In this document: positions 1-8,312 of the stretch, piece after piece
Layout of the letters: each line of letters begins with the position of its first letter
How positions within the stretch are numbered: the stretch's first letter is position 1
NCBI GenBank assembly: GCA_903833275.1
Contig: CAILEP010000006.1
Coordinates: forward strand, 323,652 to 366,382
Length of the DNA: 42,731 nt
Direction of reading: 5' to 3'
Origin: an uncultured Bdellovibrionales bacterium
Lineage (GTDB): Bacteria > Bdellovibrionota > Bdellovibrionia > Bdellovibrionales > UBA1609
The notes under the pieces: generated by a model
Seen by the model: the letters and a program-made list of their open reading frames with translations, nothing else
Databases searched by the model: none
What the model was told of the DNA's origin: nothing
Made by a program: the position numbers and the translations under genes

Positions 1-47
1 GAAAGAAACAATTGATATAAACAACTATGTAAAAAGGGAGAATCGTG

Positions 48-959
48 ATGGCAGATTTTGATTTTTCGTCGCCTGAATTTTGGGCTAAATCGGCAAGTAA
101 GGTTATGGTAATCGTCGTTACGCTGGTGATTGTCGTTCTTCTTTCAAGTTCGTATTCGATCATCTCACCCGGCAATACTGGAGTAGTTTTTAATATCTGG
201 ACGGGTTCGTTGCGAACTGTCCCGCAGGGGATTGCTTGGCGCTTTCCGTTTGTGACCCAGGTGCAAAGTTACCCCACGGCGCTGCGAACCTACACGATGG
301 TTCGACGATCAGGCGAAGGCTCTTCATCTGGTGACGACAGTATCGATTTGCCCACCCGCGAAGGGCAGCATATCACTCAAGATATTTCTGTAACGTATAA
401 TACCTCTGAGGAGCTTGCTGCGCAGGTTTTTAAGGCTTTTCGGGGCTCCGATATTGTCGATATAGAAAACACCTTCGTTCGCCGAACGATTATTACTGTC
501 GCGCAAAATTCGGCTGGGCAGATGTCCCTATCTGAAGTTATTTCTTCGAAGCGAAACGACTTGCAAGAGAGCATTCAAAAGAATCTTACGATCGAATTAG
601 AGAAGATGGGGTTTCACCTCGATAAAGTAAATCTCGGGGCCAGCCATTTACCGCAGTCTCTCGAGAAGCAAATGCAAGAAAAGATGGCGGCTCAACAACA
701 GGCGCAACAGGCCGAATATGAGCTGCAAAAGCAGCAAATGTTAGCAAAGGCTGAAGTGGCGAAGGCTGAGGGCGAAGCGCAGTCGATCTTGGTTCGCGCG
801 AAGGCGCAGGCCGAGGCCAATCGCTTGTTGCAATCGACTCTGAGTTCAAATTTGATTCAGAGCAAGGCTATTGATAAATGGGATGGCGTATTGCCACAGG
901 TGGCGGGTGGGTCGACTCCGTTTATTGACCTCAAGGGCTTGAAGTCGGCAAAAGAATAG
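48..959 (+). CDS. SPFH/prohibitin-family membrane protein
   Basis: Band-7 (SPFH) protein of 303 residues. One N-terminal membrane segment lies near residues 17-36, followed by the typical start of the fold (ISPGNTGVVFN) and a prohibitin-like SPFH domain to about residue 200. A long Ala/Gln/Glu/Lys-rich helix (about 205-275) is expected to form the coiled coil used for oligomerisation. Family members assemble membrane-anchored rings that organise microdomains or regulate membrane proteases. Which side of the membrane the domain faces and its partner cannot be read here. A GTG lies one codon upstream, but GGGAG at 36-40 is spaced properly for the ATG at 48. The gene stands alone and converges on the next gene. 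Confidence 0.85.
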   Translation: MADFDFSSPEFWAKSASKVMVIVVTLVIVVLLSSSYSIISPGNTGVVFNIWTGSLRTVPQGIAWRFPFVTQVQSYPTALRTYTMVRRSGEGSSSGDDSIDLPTREGQHITQDISVTYNTSEELAAQVFKAFRGSDIVDIENTFVRRTIITVAQNSAGQMSLSEVISSKRNDLQESIQKNLTIELEKMGFHLDKVNLGASHLPQSLEKQMQEKMAAQQQAQQAEYELQKQQMLAKAEVAKAEGEAQSILVRAKAQAEANRLLQSTLSSNLIQSKAIDKWDGVLPQVAGGSTPFIDLKGLKSAKE

Positions 960-986
960 TCTGTTAAAAAAAATATTTGCGGTGTT

Positions 987-2135
987 CTAATCGCGCTCGC
1001 GTTTGAATTTGCGAGGGCCGCCGTCACGTTTACCGTGATGGTTGGGTCTGCCCGTTGAGGGGCGACGCGGAGACTCTTCGCTATCACGACGTGGTGGTCG
1101 GCTGTCGCTCGAGGGTCTGCCGCCGCGTGAAGTTCGAACATCGCGCTTACCATGGTGGCTGGGTCGGCCGGTTGGTGTGCGGCGTGGTGTTTCTTCGCTA
1201 TCACGCTCGGGCCTCGGGCCTCGAAACGAGTCTGGGCCTCGGGTCGTCGTTCGACGTACAGTTTTCACGCCTTCATTGAGGCCGTGAGCGCGGCGGTATT
1301 CTTCGCGTTTGCGATTGCGCTCATCCAATTCTTTGGGCTCAGAGAAAATGCGAGCCAGATCTTCATCAGTCAAAATTCGAAACTTGCCCTTTTCAAGGGT
1401 GCCCAGGCGTAAGCGCCCGATGGCCACGCGTTGAAGTTTCATCACATCGTAGCCAATTTTTTCAAACATCTGGCGGATCTGGCGATTGCGCCCTTCATTG
1501 ATAATAACTTTGACCCAGTCGTATTTTTCGCTCGATTTGCGTTCGGCAGTTTCAGCAAGCAAAGCAAACGCTCTTCCGCCAATGATCGAAACACCACGCA
1601 TAAGTTTTTGCATATCTTCATGGGTCGGCTGCCCGTCAACTTTGACCAAGTAGGTCTTCGCGATTGAACTCTTGGGGTGCGAAACTCGTTGAGCGAAATC
1701 GCCGTCGTTGGTGAGAAGCAGTAGGCCTTCAGAGTCCCAATCGAGACGACCAACCGGAAACATGCGTACGCGAGCTTTTTCAAAGTAATCGGCTACGCTG
1801 GGGCGCCCGTCGGGGTCATTCATCGTCGTCACGATGCGCGGGGGCTTATTGAACATAACGTAAACAAGATCTTGAAAGGGTTTAATCGTTTTGCCTGAAA
1901 CAACGATGGTGTCTTTTGAGGGGTGCACCATTGAGCCGAGCATGGTGATCGTCTTGCCGTTTACGCGCACTTCGCCGGTGGCAATCAACTGATCGGCGCG
2001 GCGACGGCTTACAGTGCCGCTTTGAGCGATGTACTTGTTAAGGCGAATGGTGCCCGATTTACCCGTTATCTCAGAGCGAAACTGTGGGTTTTTGGGGCCA
2101 TTGTCTTTGCTGTGTCTGTGTGGCTTGTGTTTCAT
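987..2135 (-). CDS. rluB: RluB/RsuA-family rRNA pseudouridine synthase with long basic tail
   Basis: Converts a specific uridine in rRNA to pseudouridine. An S4 RNA-binding domain (about residues 30-75, LNKYIAQSG then SRRRAD) precedes the catalytic domain, with the signature GRLDWDSEGLLLL holding the catalytic Asp132. The NEGRNRQIRQM motif typical of RsuA/RluB/RluE/RluF enzymes follows. Residues from about 275 on are a very basic Arg/Gly/Pro/Ser-rich tail with a 39-residue duplicated unit, probably disordered and RNA-binding. The start overlaps the end of the upstream gene by 65 bases, and no later start would keep the S4 domain whole. Assignment to RluB rather than RluE or RluF rests on length and tail only. 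Confidence 0.85.
   Translation of the reverse strand: MKHKPHRHSKDNGPKNPQFRSEITGKSGTIRLNKYIAQSGTVSRRRADQLIATGEVRVNGKTITMLGSMVHPSKDTIVVSGKTIKPFQDLVYVMFNKPPRIVTTMNDPDGRPSVADYFEKARVRMFPVGRLDWDSEGLLLLTNDGDFAQRVSHPKSSIAKTYLVKVDGQPTHEDMQKLMRGVSIIGGRAFALLAETAERKSSEKYDWVKVIINEGRNRQIRQMFEKIGYDVMKLQRVAIGRLRLGTLEKGKFRILTDEDLARIFSEPKELDERNRKREEYRRAHGLNEGVKTVRRTTTRGPDSFRGPRPERDSEETPRRTPTGRPSHHGKRDVRTSRGGRPSSDSRPPRRDSEESPRRPSTGRPNHHGKRDGGPRKFKRERD
1020..1210 (-). repeat. 117-bp degenerate duplication inside the rluB tail
   Basis: Two versions of a unit beginning DSEE(T/S)PRR and containing TGRP(S/N)HHGKRD occur 39 residues apart in the C-terminal tail of the pseudouridine synthase. The DNA copies are alike but diverged. 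This looks like an internal duplication in a disordered RNA-binding tail. Confidence 0.6.
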
Positions 2136-3114
2136 GGGTCGACTGAACCTTTGTAGTGAGTGTCTCGTTCATCCGCACATTAAGCTGTGCGCTTCTCTGG
2201 TCACTCATTTTCTCGTTCAGCATTTCTTCGTAAATCTTGCTGTAATCGGGGTCTGTGATCGGATTGACGTAGAAACGCTCGATCCGCTTAACCGCCTGAA
2301 ACAACTCGGGCACTTCGTTTAAAGGCCGTTCAAAAGATTCGGTACGATGAAAGCCAGTGCCTTGAACAAAGGAGCCTTTGAGTCTGGGCCCCCACTTTTC
2401 AAATCTTGCGACTCGCATGAGTGATGTGGCCAGAATTTGATCGACCTTCGGCTCTAAGTCAAGCTCAGCATTGTAAATAAGGCGTGTGTGGGGTCGTACA
2501 AGATGGGGTTCGCCTTCGAGTAAAATCGCAATATTGCTGTAAGCTTCAACAATTAGCCGCCCGGTTTTTTGCAGTCGAATCATCAATTCTTCGAGGGGGG
2601 CATGCGAGCGAAACTCTTTTTCGAGAGAGAAAGAGCGTATTTTATCCCCAGATTGTTCGAATTTTTTTACAATTTTACCGAGTAGGGCCTGAAAGTCGCG
2701 CGGCTGATCAAGGGTTATAACCTGCAGATCGCAGGCATGTAAAACCTGTTCTGGGTCAAAAGAAAGCGACCTGCGGGCCGCAATGGCGATTAAATCCGAG
2801 CGCAGCGTCTCGCCCAATTGAATGCGATTACTTTGCCAATACTGAAGCATCAGGGTGCGATCATAAAAACCATCAAGCATATCTTGGGTAAAGACGTTTT
2901 GTAGGGGCAACAGATTTTTTAAGTAGTGATAAAACGCCAAGCGCGCGGGGTTCTTCTGTGGCTCGAGAGATAAGAACTGTTGCGCCAGATCACCAACGAT
3001 TAAATGCCCGTCGGGGTGACCGGTCAGGTGGGTGGTCGCCGGCGAAGTCGGCTGTGCTGACGGTTGAGAAATTTGTTGAGAAGATTGCTGAGAAGAACCA
3101 TTTACTTGTGCCAT
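2071..3114 (-). CDS. Hypothetical cytoplasmic protein
   Basis: I do not recognise this 347-residue protein. There is no signal peptide or membrane segment. The first 35 residues are low-complexity Ser/Gln/Pro/Thr. A mixed helical region follows from about 38 to 315, with blocks such as FYHYLKNLLPLQ and YSNIAILLEGEPHLVRP, and the end is Gln/Thr-rich. It may form an operon with the downstream pseudouridine synthase, whose start lies inside its last codons (65-base overlap), which suggests translational coupling. It is divergent from a small coiled-coil gene, so the 86-base gap 3115-3200 must hold promoters for both. No strong ribosome-binding site is visible before the ATG. Confidence 0.7.
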   Translation of the reverse strand: MAQVNGSSQQSSQQISQPSAQPTSPATTHLTGHPDGHLIVGDLAQQFLSLEPQKNPARLAFYHYLKNLLPLQNVFTQDMLDGFYDRTLMLQYWQSNRIQLGETLRSDLIAIAARRSLSFDPEQVLHACDLQVITLDQPRDFQALLGKIVKKFEQSGDKIRSFSLEKEFRSHAPLEELMIRLQKTGRLIVEAYSNIAILLEGEPHLVRPHTRLIYNAELDLEPKVDQILATSLMRVARFEKWGPRLKGSFVQGTGFHRTESFERPLNEVPELFQAVKRIERFYVNPITDPDYSKIYEEMLNEKMSDQRSAQLNVRMNETLTTKVQSTHETQATQTQQRQWPQKPTVSL

Positions 3115-3200
3115 ACTCTGACGATAGAGAGAAATTCTGTTTACAGTCCAGAAAAAAGTGCCAAAATAGTGTCGTTAGAGCTTTTTATCAGGAGTCTTAC

Positions 3201-3647
3201 ATGTCACGCAGCTTGAATCCGCAACTTTTTGGTCATCACGAAGCCCCAATCGTCAAAGTTGATGGCGCCGGCATCCAACAACGTAAGGTCAGTGAGATCG
3301 AATCGCAGATCGAAATCGTGAACCAAAAGCTCGATCGTTGGGCCCAGCTGATGGAGCAAAAGATTCAACAGCTGAACACCAGCCAGAAAGCTTTGGGCGA
3401 GCAAATGAAGAATATGGCTGAAAATTTCTCAAAGCAAACAGCCAATCTGAGCTCGAAATTAAACGAACGTCGTATGATGGATTCAAAAACTCAAGAGATG
3501 ATCGATCGGCATAATCAAATTGTGAATACTTTTGAAATGCGCTTTCAACACTTGCAGAAGGTCACGACCGAGCAAGAGATCAAGCTCATGACCTATCACT
3601 CAACCTACGACGAAGTTTTACGTGAAATTCGCGGCTTGAAGCGCTAG
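3201..3647 (+). CDS. Small coiled-coil protein of unknown function
   Basis: Hydrophilic 148-residue protein with no signal or membrane segment. Residues from about 30 to 140 are almost wholly helical and rich in Gln, Lys, Glu and Met with heptad spacing of hydrophobic residues (for example IESQIEIVNQKLDRW), so a coiled coil is likely. The frame is open further upstream (to 2958), but AGGAG at 3190-3194 sits six bases before the ATG at 3201 and the upstream part lies inside the divergent gene, so 3201 is the start. Function is unknown; a structural or scaffold role is only a guess. Confidence 0.75.
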   Translation: MSRSLNPQLFGHHEAPIVKVDGAGIQQRKVSEIESQIEIVNQKLDRWAQLMEQKIQQLNTSQKALGEQMKNMAENFSKQTANLSSKLNERRMMDSKTQEMIDRHNQIVNTFEMRFQHLQKVTTEQEIKLMTYHSTYDEVLREIRGLKR

Positions 3648-3657
3648 GCACGTTAGA

Positions 3658-5484
3658 CTATTTATTGGCCTCGACCGCGCTTCGCATTCTTTTCATAAAT
3701 AACTCAGGTGGCTCAAAGCCCAAGAGTGTTAGATCACGTCGCCACTCGCCGTGCGAGTCGAAAATGGCAATAAAAGGTAGACCGCCAATTTGGTATCGCG
3801 CGCGCAGGGTTTCAAGTTCAGGTGATGATGAGGTGGCGTCAAATTCAAGCCAAAGAAATTTTTTGCCGTAGGCCAAAACGGCGGCGTCGCTGAATGTTTT
3901 TACATCGAGCTCTTTGCACGAAAGACACCAGTCGGCTTTGAAATCAAGAATGACGGGGCGACCTTCGGCCGCAGCTTTTTTTAAGAGTTCTTCTGAATAG
4001 CGAAACCATTCGGGGCTATCAGATCTTACTTCGTGCTCGGGTGCGCTCGGTGATCGTAAGAATTGATTCATTATGTGGTCAGGCACTAGGGCTTTTGCGG
4101 CGTAGAGTAGACCAAAAACAAAAACCATTCGCATCGCGGCCTGGTGGCTTTTTTGCCACTTGGTGTGCGCCACATTGCGGGTGCGAAAAGCGCCAAAGAA
4201 TACTGCAAAAACGAGAAGCCCAATGGCGAGCAGGCCGTCAAAAATGTGCCCGTGGGTGACGGGGTAAATATAATAAAAGGCCATGGCGATCATGATGGTG
4301 CCGAACAAAAATTTCACTTGCTCGAGCCATGGGCCTGAGCGCGGCATTTTGTGCCAAAAATTATGATAGGTGCCGATCACCAAAAAAAGTTGGCCGAGGC
4401 CCAAGGCAAAAGTAAAAAGCAAAGAGAAACCAAGCAGTACGTTTTGAGTTTGCGCCACGTAGGCCAGGACACTTATCAGAACCGGGCCCACGCATGGGCT
4501 GGCGACTACTCCGGCGACCAGGCCCGAGCCGAACGCTCCGATGTAGCCTTTTGGTTTATCTTTGTGATGCCCGTGGGTCAGCCGACGAGTGATAAATTGC
4601 GGCATTTGAATTTCAAAAAGGCCGTACATACTTAAACCCATGAGTACAAAAAGAATGGCAACGAAACCGACGACGAGCGGTGAGCCTAAGAACGCGCCAA
4701 AAAGCGAACCTGTTTTCGCCGCTACAACACCGAGAATCGAGTAGGTTGTGGCGATGCCAAGAACATAAAAAGCACTGATCGTGAACGCTCGCCGCTTAGA
4801 GTGCGAATGGTCGGTCGTGCCAAGAATGGCGAGTGTGATTGGTATCATCGGAAAGATGCATGGGGTGAGACTTGTGACGACTCCGGCAAAAAACACCGCG
4901 ATCAGGGCGTAGAGCCAACCTTTGTTTAGAGCTTGAATAAAAATATCGTCGCCGGTGCCGGCTACTTGCAACTCGGCGGTAGTGGTTATTTTTTTCGGAA
5001 ACAAACAAAAGTCTTTGCCGCAGGCTTGGTAGGTGAGTTCGAATTCGAGAAGGCGAGCGCCTGAATTTGAGTTTTTCGGTACTTCGAGAAGACTCACCAT
5101 CTCGGCGTAGTTTTCGGTCCCTACTTTTTCACGATGGGTCATGGGGTCTTGAAATTTAATCGTCGGCTGAACCTCGAAACCACTGAGATTAAAATTTTCA
5201 GGTGACTTCAAAACGAGGCGGTATTGTTCGACGTAGGCGTGAAAGCCGGGGGCGATTTTAATTTTTAATCGAACCTCGACCGATTCGCCAGCCTTTGGTA
5301 GTGCGGGTTTTAATTCAACAGCGGTAATCTTTACCGGATCAAGCTTCGAGGGGTCAGTGAGGTCGGCCGCGACCAAGGTCTGGCCCACCAGACTCAAAGC
5401 CAAAAACGTTACGGCCCCAAGTCGAGTAAACACCTGACCTAGGTCGAGAGTGCGAGTTGTTTTTTGAATGCCTACTGCTGCCAT
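3658..5484 (-). CDS. dsbD: Thiol:disulfide interchange protein DsbD, three-domain form
   Basis: Carries electrons from cytoplasmic thioredoxin across the inner membrane to periplasmic thiol proteins. All three parts of the family are visible: a signal peptide and N-terminal domain with the Cys155/Cys160 pair, an eight-helix membrane core with proline-flanked Cys209 (SLTPCIFPMIP) and Cys331 (VASPCVGPVL), and a C-terminal thioredoxin domain with the CLSC pair 520/523 after FKADW. The 608 residues are close to the 565 of E. coli DsbD. GAGG just before the ATG supports the start at 5484. It stands alone. A second, shorter carrier of the same superfamily lies in the redox operon ending at 37553, so the two may feed different acceptors. 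Confidence 0.93.
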   Translation of the reverse strand: MAAVGIQKTTRTLDLGQVFTRLGAVTFLALSLVGQTLVAADLTDPSKLDPVKITAVELKPALPKAGESVEVRLKIKIAPGFHAYVEQYRLVLKSPENFNLSGFEVQPTIKFQDPMTHREKVGTENYAEMVSLLEVPKNSNSGARLLEFELTYQACGKDFCLFPKKITTTAELQVAGTGDDIFIQALNKGWLYALIAVFFAGVVTSLTPCIFPMIPITLAILGTTDHSHSKRRAFTISAFYVLGIATTYSILGVVAAKTGSLFGAFLGSPLVVGFVAILFVLMGLSMYGLFEIQMPQFITRRLTHGHHKDKPKGYIGAFGSGLVAGVVASPCVGPVLISVLAYVAQTQNVLLGFSLLFTFALGLGQLFLVIGTYHNFWHKMPRSGPWLEQVKFLFGTIMIAMAFYYIYPVTHGHIFDGLLAIGLLVFAVFFGAFRTRNVAHTKWQKSHQAAMRMVFVFGLLYAAKALVPDHIMNQFLRSPSAPEHEVRSDSPEWFRYSEELLKKAAAEGRPVILDFKADWCLSCKELDVKTFSDAAVLAYGKKFLWLEFDATSSSPELETLRARYQIGGLPFIAIFDSHGEWRRDLTLLGFEPPELFMKRMRSAVEANK

Positions 5485-5621
5485 GGCCGCCTCGATGAAA
5501 TTTCGATATCAACTGCTCTGCTAGCTTGCACTAGACTTCAGTCTTATTCAGCATAAATGGTAGCAAATTTCACTACATCCATCAAACCGAACTACCGATA
5601 GAACCTATGACGAGGTGTTAT

Positions 5622-6482
5622 ATGGGCGTAGTCGGTATAATCATAGTAATCGTGTGCGTGTTCGGGGGCTATATGCTCAACGGCGGTCACATGCATGTTG
5701 TTTGGCAGCCGTTCGAATTTATGATCATCGGCGGCGCTTCAATCGGTGGCTTTATCATTTCAAGCCCGATGTCGACGATTAAGGCCGTTGTGAAAATGTC
5801 GATCCATGCCCTTTTCAGCAAGGGTGCTACCAAGAAAGACTTTCTCGAGCTTCTTCAGATGCTATTTCAATTGTTTCAGATTTTTCGTAAAGATGGCCCG
5901 CAAGCGGTTGAAAAACATATCGAAGAACCGAACAGTTCTGAGATCTTTAAGAATTATCCAAGTTTTTTGAAGAACCACCACGCTGTTGAGTTTCTTTGCG
6001 ACACCATGAAGATCACTTTGTCTGCCGATCTCTCTCAGTATGATGTTGATGATCTTTTAGACACTGACATTAAGGTCATGCACGAAGAAGAGCACAAGGC
6101 TCAGCATGCACTTCAGAACGTAGCCGACGGTTTGCCGGGTCTAGGCATCGTGGCCGCAGTTTTGGGGGTTGTGCACACAATGAGTTACTTGACCGCCGGG
6201 GTTGAGAAGATCGGTGAGTTGGTCGGTGCCGCCTTGATCGGAACATTTCTTGGGGTTTTGATGTGTTACGGGTTTATTGGCCCGATCGCCGGTAAAATCA
6301 AAAACGACATTGAAGACGTGGGTCGCTTTCTTTCGGTAATCAAAGCTGCGATGGTGGCTTTGCAGCGTGGGGCGCCTCCGCTTGTTTGTGTTGAATTTGC
6401 GCGACGAAGTATTTACCCGACTGAAAGACCGACATTTGAAGAAATGGACGCCGCGACTAAAGAAGGCAAAAAAGCCGCTTAA
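5622..6482 (+). CDS. motA: Flagellar motor stator protein MotA
   Basis: Inner-membrane stator subunit that, with MotB, couples ion flow to flagellar rotation. Four membrane segments are visible (about 4-20, 33-48, 174-190, 203-222). The cytoplasmic loop keeps the charged pair at Arg89 and Glu97, matching the residues that contact FliG in E. coli. The two functional prolines appear as Pro172 (GLPGLG) and Pro221. An in-frame ATG occurs at 5607, but GAGGTG at 5612-5617 fits the ATG at 5622, and the protein then begins just as other MotA proteins do, giving 286 residues. motB follows after seven bases. Confidence 0.95.
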   Translation: MGVVGIIIVIVCVFGGYMLNGGHMHVVWQPFEFMIIGGASIGGFIISSPMSTIKAVVKMSIHALFSKGATKKDFLELLQMLFQLFQIFRKDGPQAVEKHIEEPNSSEIFKNYPSFLKNHHAVEFLCDTMKITLSADLSQYDVDDLLDTDIKVMHEEEHKAQHALQNVADGLPGLGIVAAVLGVVHTMSYLTAGVEKIGELVGAALIGTFLGVLMCYGFIGPIAGKIKNDIEDVGRFLSVIKAAMVALQRGAPPLVCVEFARRSIYPTERPTFEEMDAATKEGKKAA

Positions 6483-6489
6483 GGAATAA

Positions 6490-7455
6490 ATGGCAGCCAA
6501 CGAGAAGAAACAGACAATTGTCATAAAGAAAATCACCATTGCTGCCGCCGGCGGCCATGGCGGTTCGTGGAAGGTCGCTTTTGCCGACTTTATGACAGCT
6601 ATGATGGCATTCTTTCTTGTGATGTGGCTGGTAAATCAAAGCGAAGAGGTCAAGAAGAGCGTAACCGACTACTTTTCAACCCCCTCTATCATCGAATACA
6701 ACTTCTCAAATTACGGAGTCGAGTTAACTCTTGAAAAATTGTTTCTCGACCTTATGAATCAGCCCCTGAAGGCGCTCGAAGACTTTATTACTCCGGTCGA
6801 CAAAAAGCCCAATGTTCTCGATATGGGTCTTAAGAAAATCCAGTCGGCTTATATGCTCGATAAGATGGGCGACTTTGCGGAGAACATTAATATTGATAGC
6901 GACGAAGTGACATTCGACATACCCGCCGAAACCATCTTTAAACACAATAGCTACGAGACAAAACCACAGTTTGTTGCGGCGATGGAGCATGTTCGCAGTC
7001 TAGTCGAGGGCTTGAGAGACGCCGATATATTTGTCAATTCTGAATTGCCATACCGTGACGGTCGTAAAGGGCAAGAAACCAAAAATATTGCCGACGGCCG
7101 CCTTGATCTTGTATCGAGCAAGGTCGAGCAGGGCATGAAAAACGAAGGTGTCGATATTTTTGGCAAAATCACAGTTGAGAAAATCGGCGCCCTCGAGGGT
7201 AAGCGCGACACCCGCGGTTATATTAAGTTTAGAATCAAACAGAAAGACAAGCCGCAGTCAAAAAAAGAAGCTAGAGCCGAGGCCGCTACAGCAAAAGCCA
7301 ACGAAAGAGTTGCCCAAAAAGAAGCCGCCAAGAGCGAAGACGAAACTGCCGAAAGATCAACGGCTAGCGAAGGTTCAGACGACAAAGTGTATGATAACTT
7401 TGTCGATAAACTGACCCGCAAAGCCGAAGGCCGAGAAAACAAGAACAACAAATGA
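6490..7455 (+). CDS. motB: Flagellar motor stator protein MotB with divergent C-terminal domain
   Basis: Partner of MotA. The N-terminus has the family's GGHGGSWKVAFADF lead-in and a single membrane helix with the ion-carrying Asp33, then a plug-like stretch. The OmpA-like region (about 130-245) that normally grips peptidoglycan is recognisable only by layout: where the usual GHTD-type motif should be I read NSELPYRDG, and only an ADGRLDLVSSKV helix resembles the binding helix. From about 250 an Ala/Lys/Glu-rich tail, probably disordered, has been added. AAGGA eight bases upstream supports the start. The final TGA overlaps the ATG of the exonuclease gene, so the three genes are likely one transcript. 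Confidence 0.9.
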   Translation: MAANEKKQTIVIKKITIAAAGGHGGSWKVAFADFMTAMMAFFLVMWLVNQSEEVKKSVTDYFSTPSIIEYNFSNYGVELTLEKLFLDLMNQPLKALEDFITPVDKKPNVLDMGLKKIQSAYMLDKMGDFAENINIDSDEVTFDIPAETIFKHNSYETKPQFVAAMEHVRSLVEGLRDADIFVNSELPYRDGRKGQETKNIADGRLDLVSSKVEQGMKNEGVDIFGKITVEKIGALEGKRDTRGYIKFRIKQKDKPQSKKEARAEAATAKANERVAQKEAAKSEDETAERSTASEGSDDKVYDNFVDKLTRKAEGRENKNNK

Positions 7456-8312
7456 TAAATCGCAATGCCACATGGGGTGAGTCGACGCTCATCGCTTTCG
7501 ACATCGAAACCTCTGGCAAATACCCGCTCGAGTCTGAGGTCTGCGAGATCGCCGCTGTCAAATGGCGCGGCGGTAAAATAGTCGACGAATTTCAAACTCT
7601 GGTTGCGGTGTCGCGGCCCATGTCGGCCGAAGTTATTAATATTCACCATATCACAAATGAAATGTTAGTCGGCGCGCCCAAAATTTCAGAGATAATAAAG
7701 AAATTCAGAACTTTTGTAGATGACGGGTTTGTTATCGCCCACCATGCGCCCTTTGACCTTGGTTTTATGGCGCATGAATTTGAAAAAGCGGGTCTCGCTT
7801 TGCCGGTGGCGCCTGCTTTTTGTTCGAGTATTTTATCGCGAAGAGCCTTTCCGCAAGCGGCGAATCATCGATTGCAAACATTGATAGGCTTTTTCAAATT
7901 GCCACAGGGCCAGGCGCACCGAGCCCTTGATGATGCGCGGGCTTGCCTTGAGGTCGCGCTTAAGGTTTTTGAGAAAGTTGGGCCCGAAAAAACGATTCAA
8001 GAAATATTAGATTACCAAACGACTCGCCTCGAGTGGCTGCAGTTTTCGACCCAGCAATTGCGCAAAAGCTCAGTGTTTAGCGTGCTCTTAAAGGCTCTTG
8101 AGACCCGCGAAGACGTGCAGATTGTCTACGAGGGCGGCTCACGCCCCGGGCAGGCGCGCACCGTAAAGCCCATTGGGCTTGTGCGCACGCCGATTGAGCG
8201 CGCGGCAATTATAAATGCTGAGGGCGGGGGCGATTTTCTAGTCGCCCAAGAAGAGGGCGAGCCGATCCCGAAACGCTATTTTTTAAAAAAAATATCAGCC
8301 GCGCGACTGTGA
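7452..8312 (+). CDS. DnaQ-like 3'-5' exonuclease with WYL-like C-terminal domain
   Basis: The first 170 residues form a DEDDh exonuclease like the proofreading subunit of DNA polymerase III: Asp17 and Glu19 (FDIET), Asp102 (HHAPFDLGF) and the His156/Asp161 motif HRALDDA. The last 75 residues (about 212-285) read like a WYL ligand-binding domain: VQIVYEGG, then RTVKPIGLVRT, then a final KRYFLKKI strand. This match is by pattern only. WYL domains usually sense single-stranded DNA or nucleotides in regulators, so the fusion may steer or gate the nuclease (inference). The start shares the ATGA overlap with motB, and the stop overlaps the convergent lspA gene by 18 bases. Confidence 0.82.
   Translation: MINRNATWGESTLIAFDIETSGKYPLESEVCEIAAVKWRGGKIVDEFQTLVAVSRPMSAEVINIHHITNEMLVGAPKISEIIKKFRTFVDDGFVIAHHAPFDLGFMAHEFEKAGLALPVAPAFCSSILSRRAFPQAANHRLQTLIGFFKLPQGQAHRALDDARACLEVALKVFEKVGPEKTIQEILDYQTTRLEWLQFSTQQLRKSSVFSVLLKALETREDVQIVYEGGSRPGQARTVKPIGLVRTPIERAAIINAEGGGDFLVAQEEGEPIPKRYFLKKISAARL

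Noticed and set aside
5594-5601. ACCGATAG before motA, like the -10 of a flagellar sigma-28 promoter
   Set aside because: There is no TAAA-type -35 at the needed distance and the start would fall too close to the ATG.
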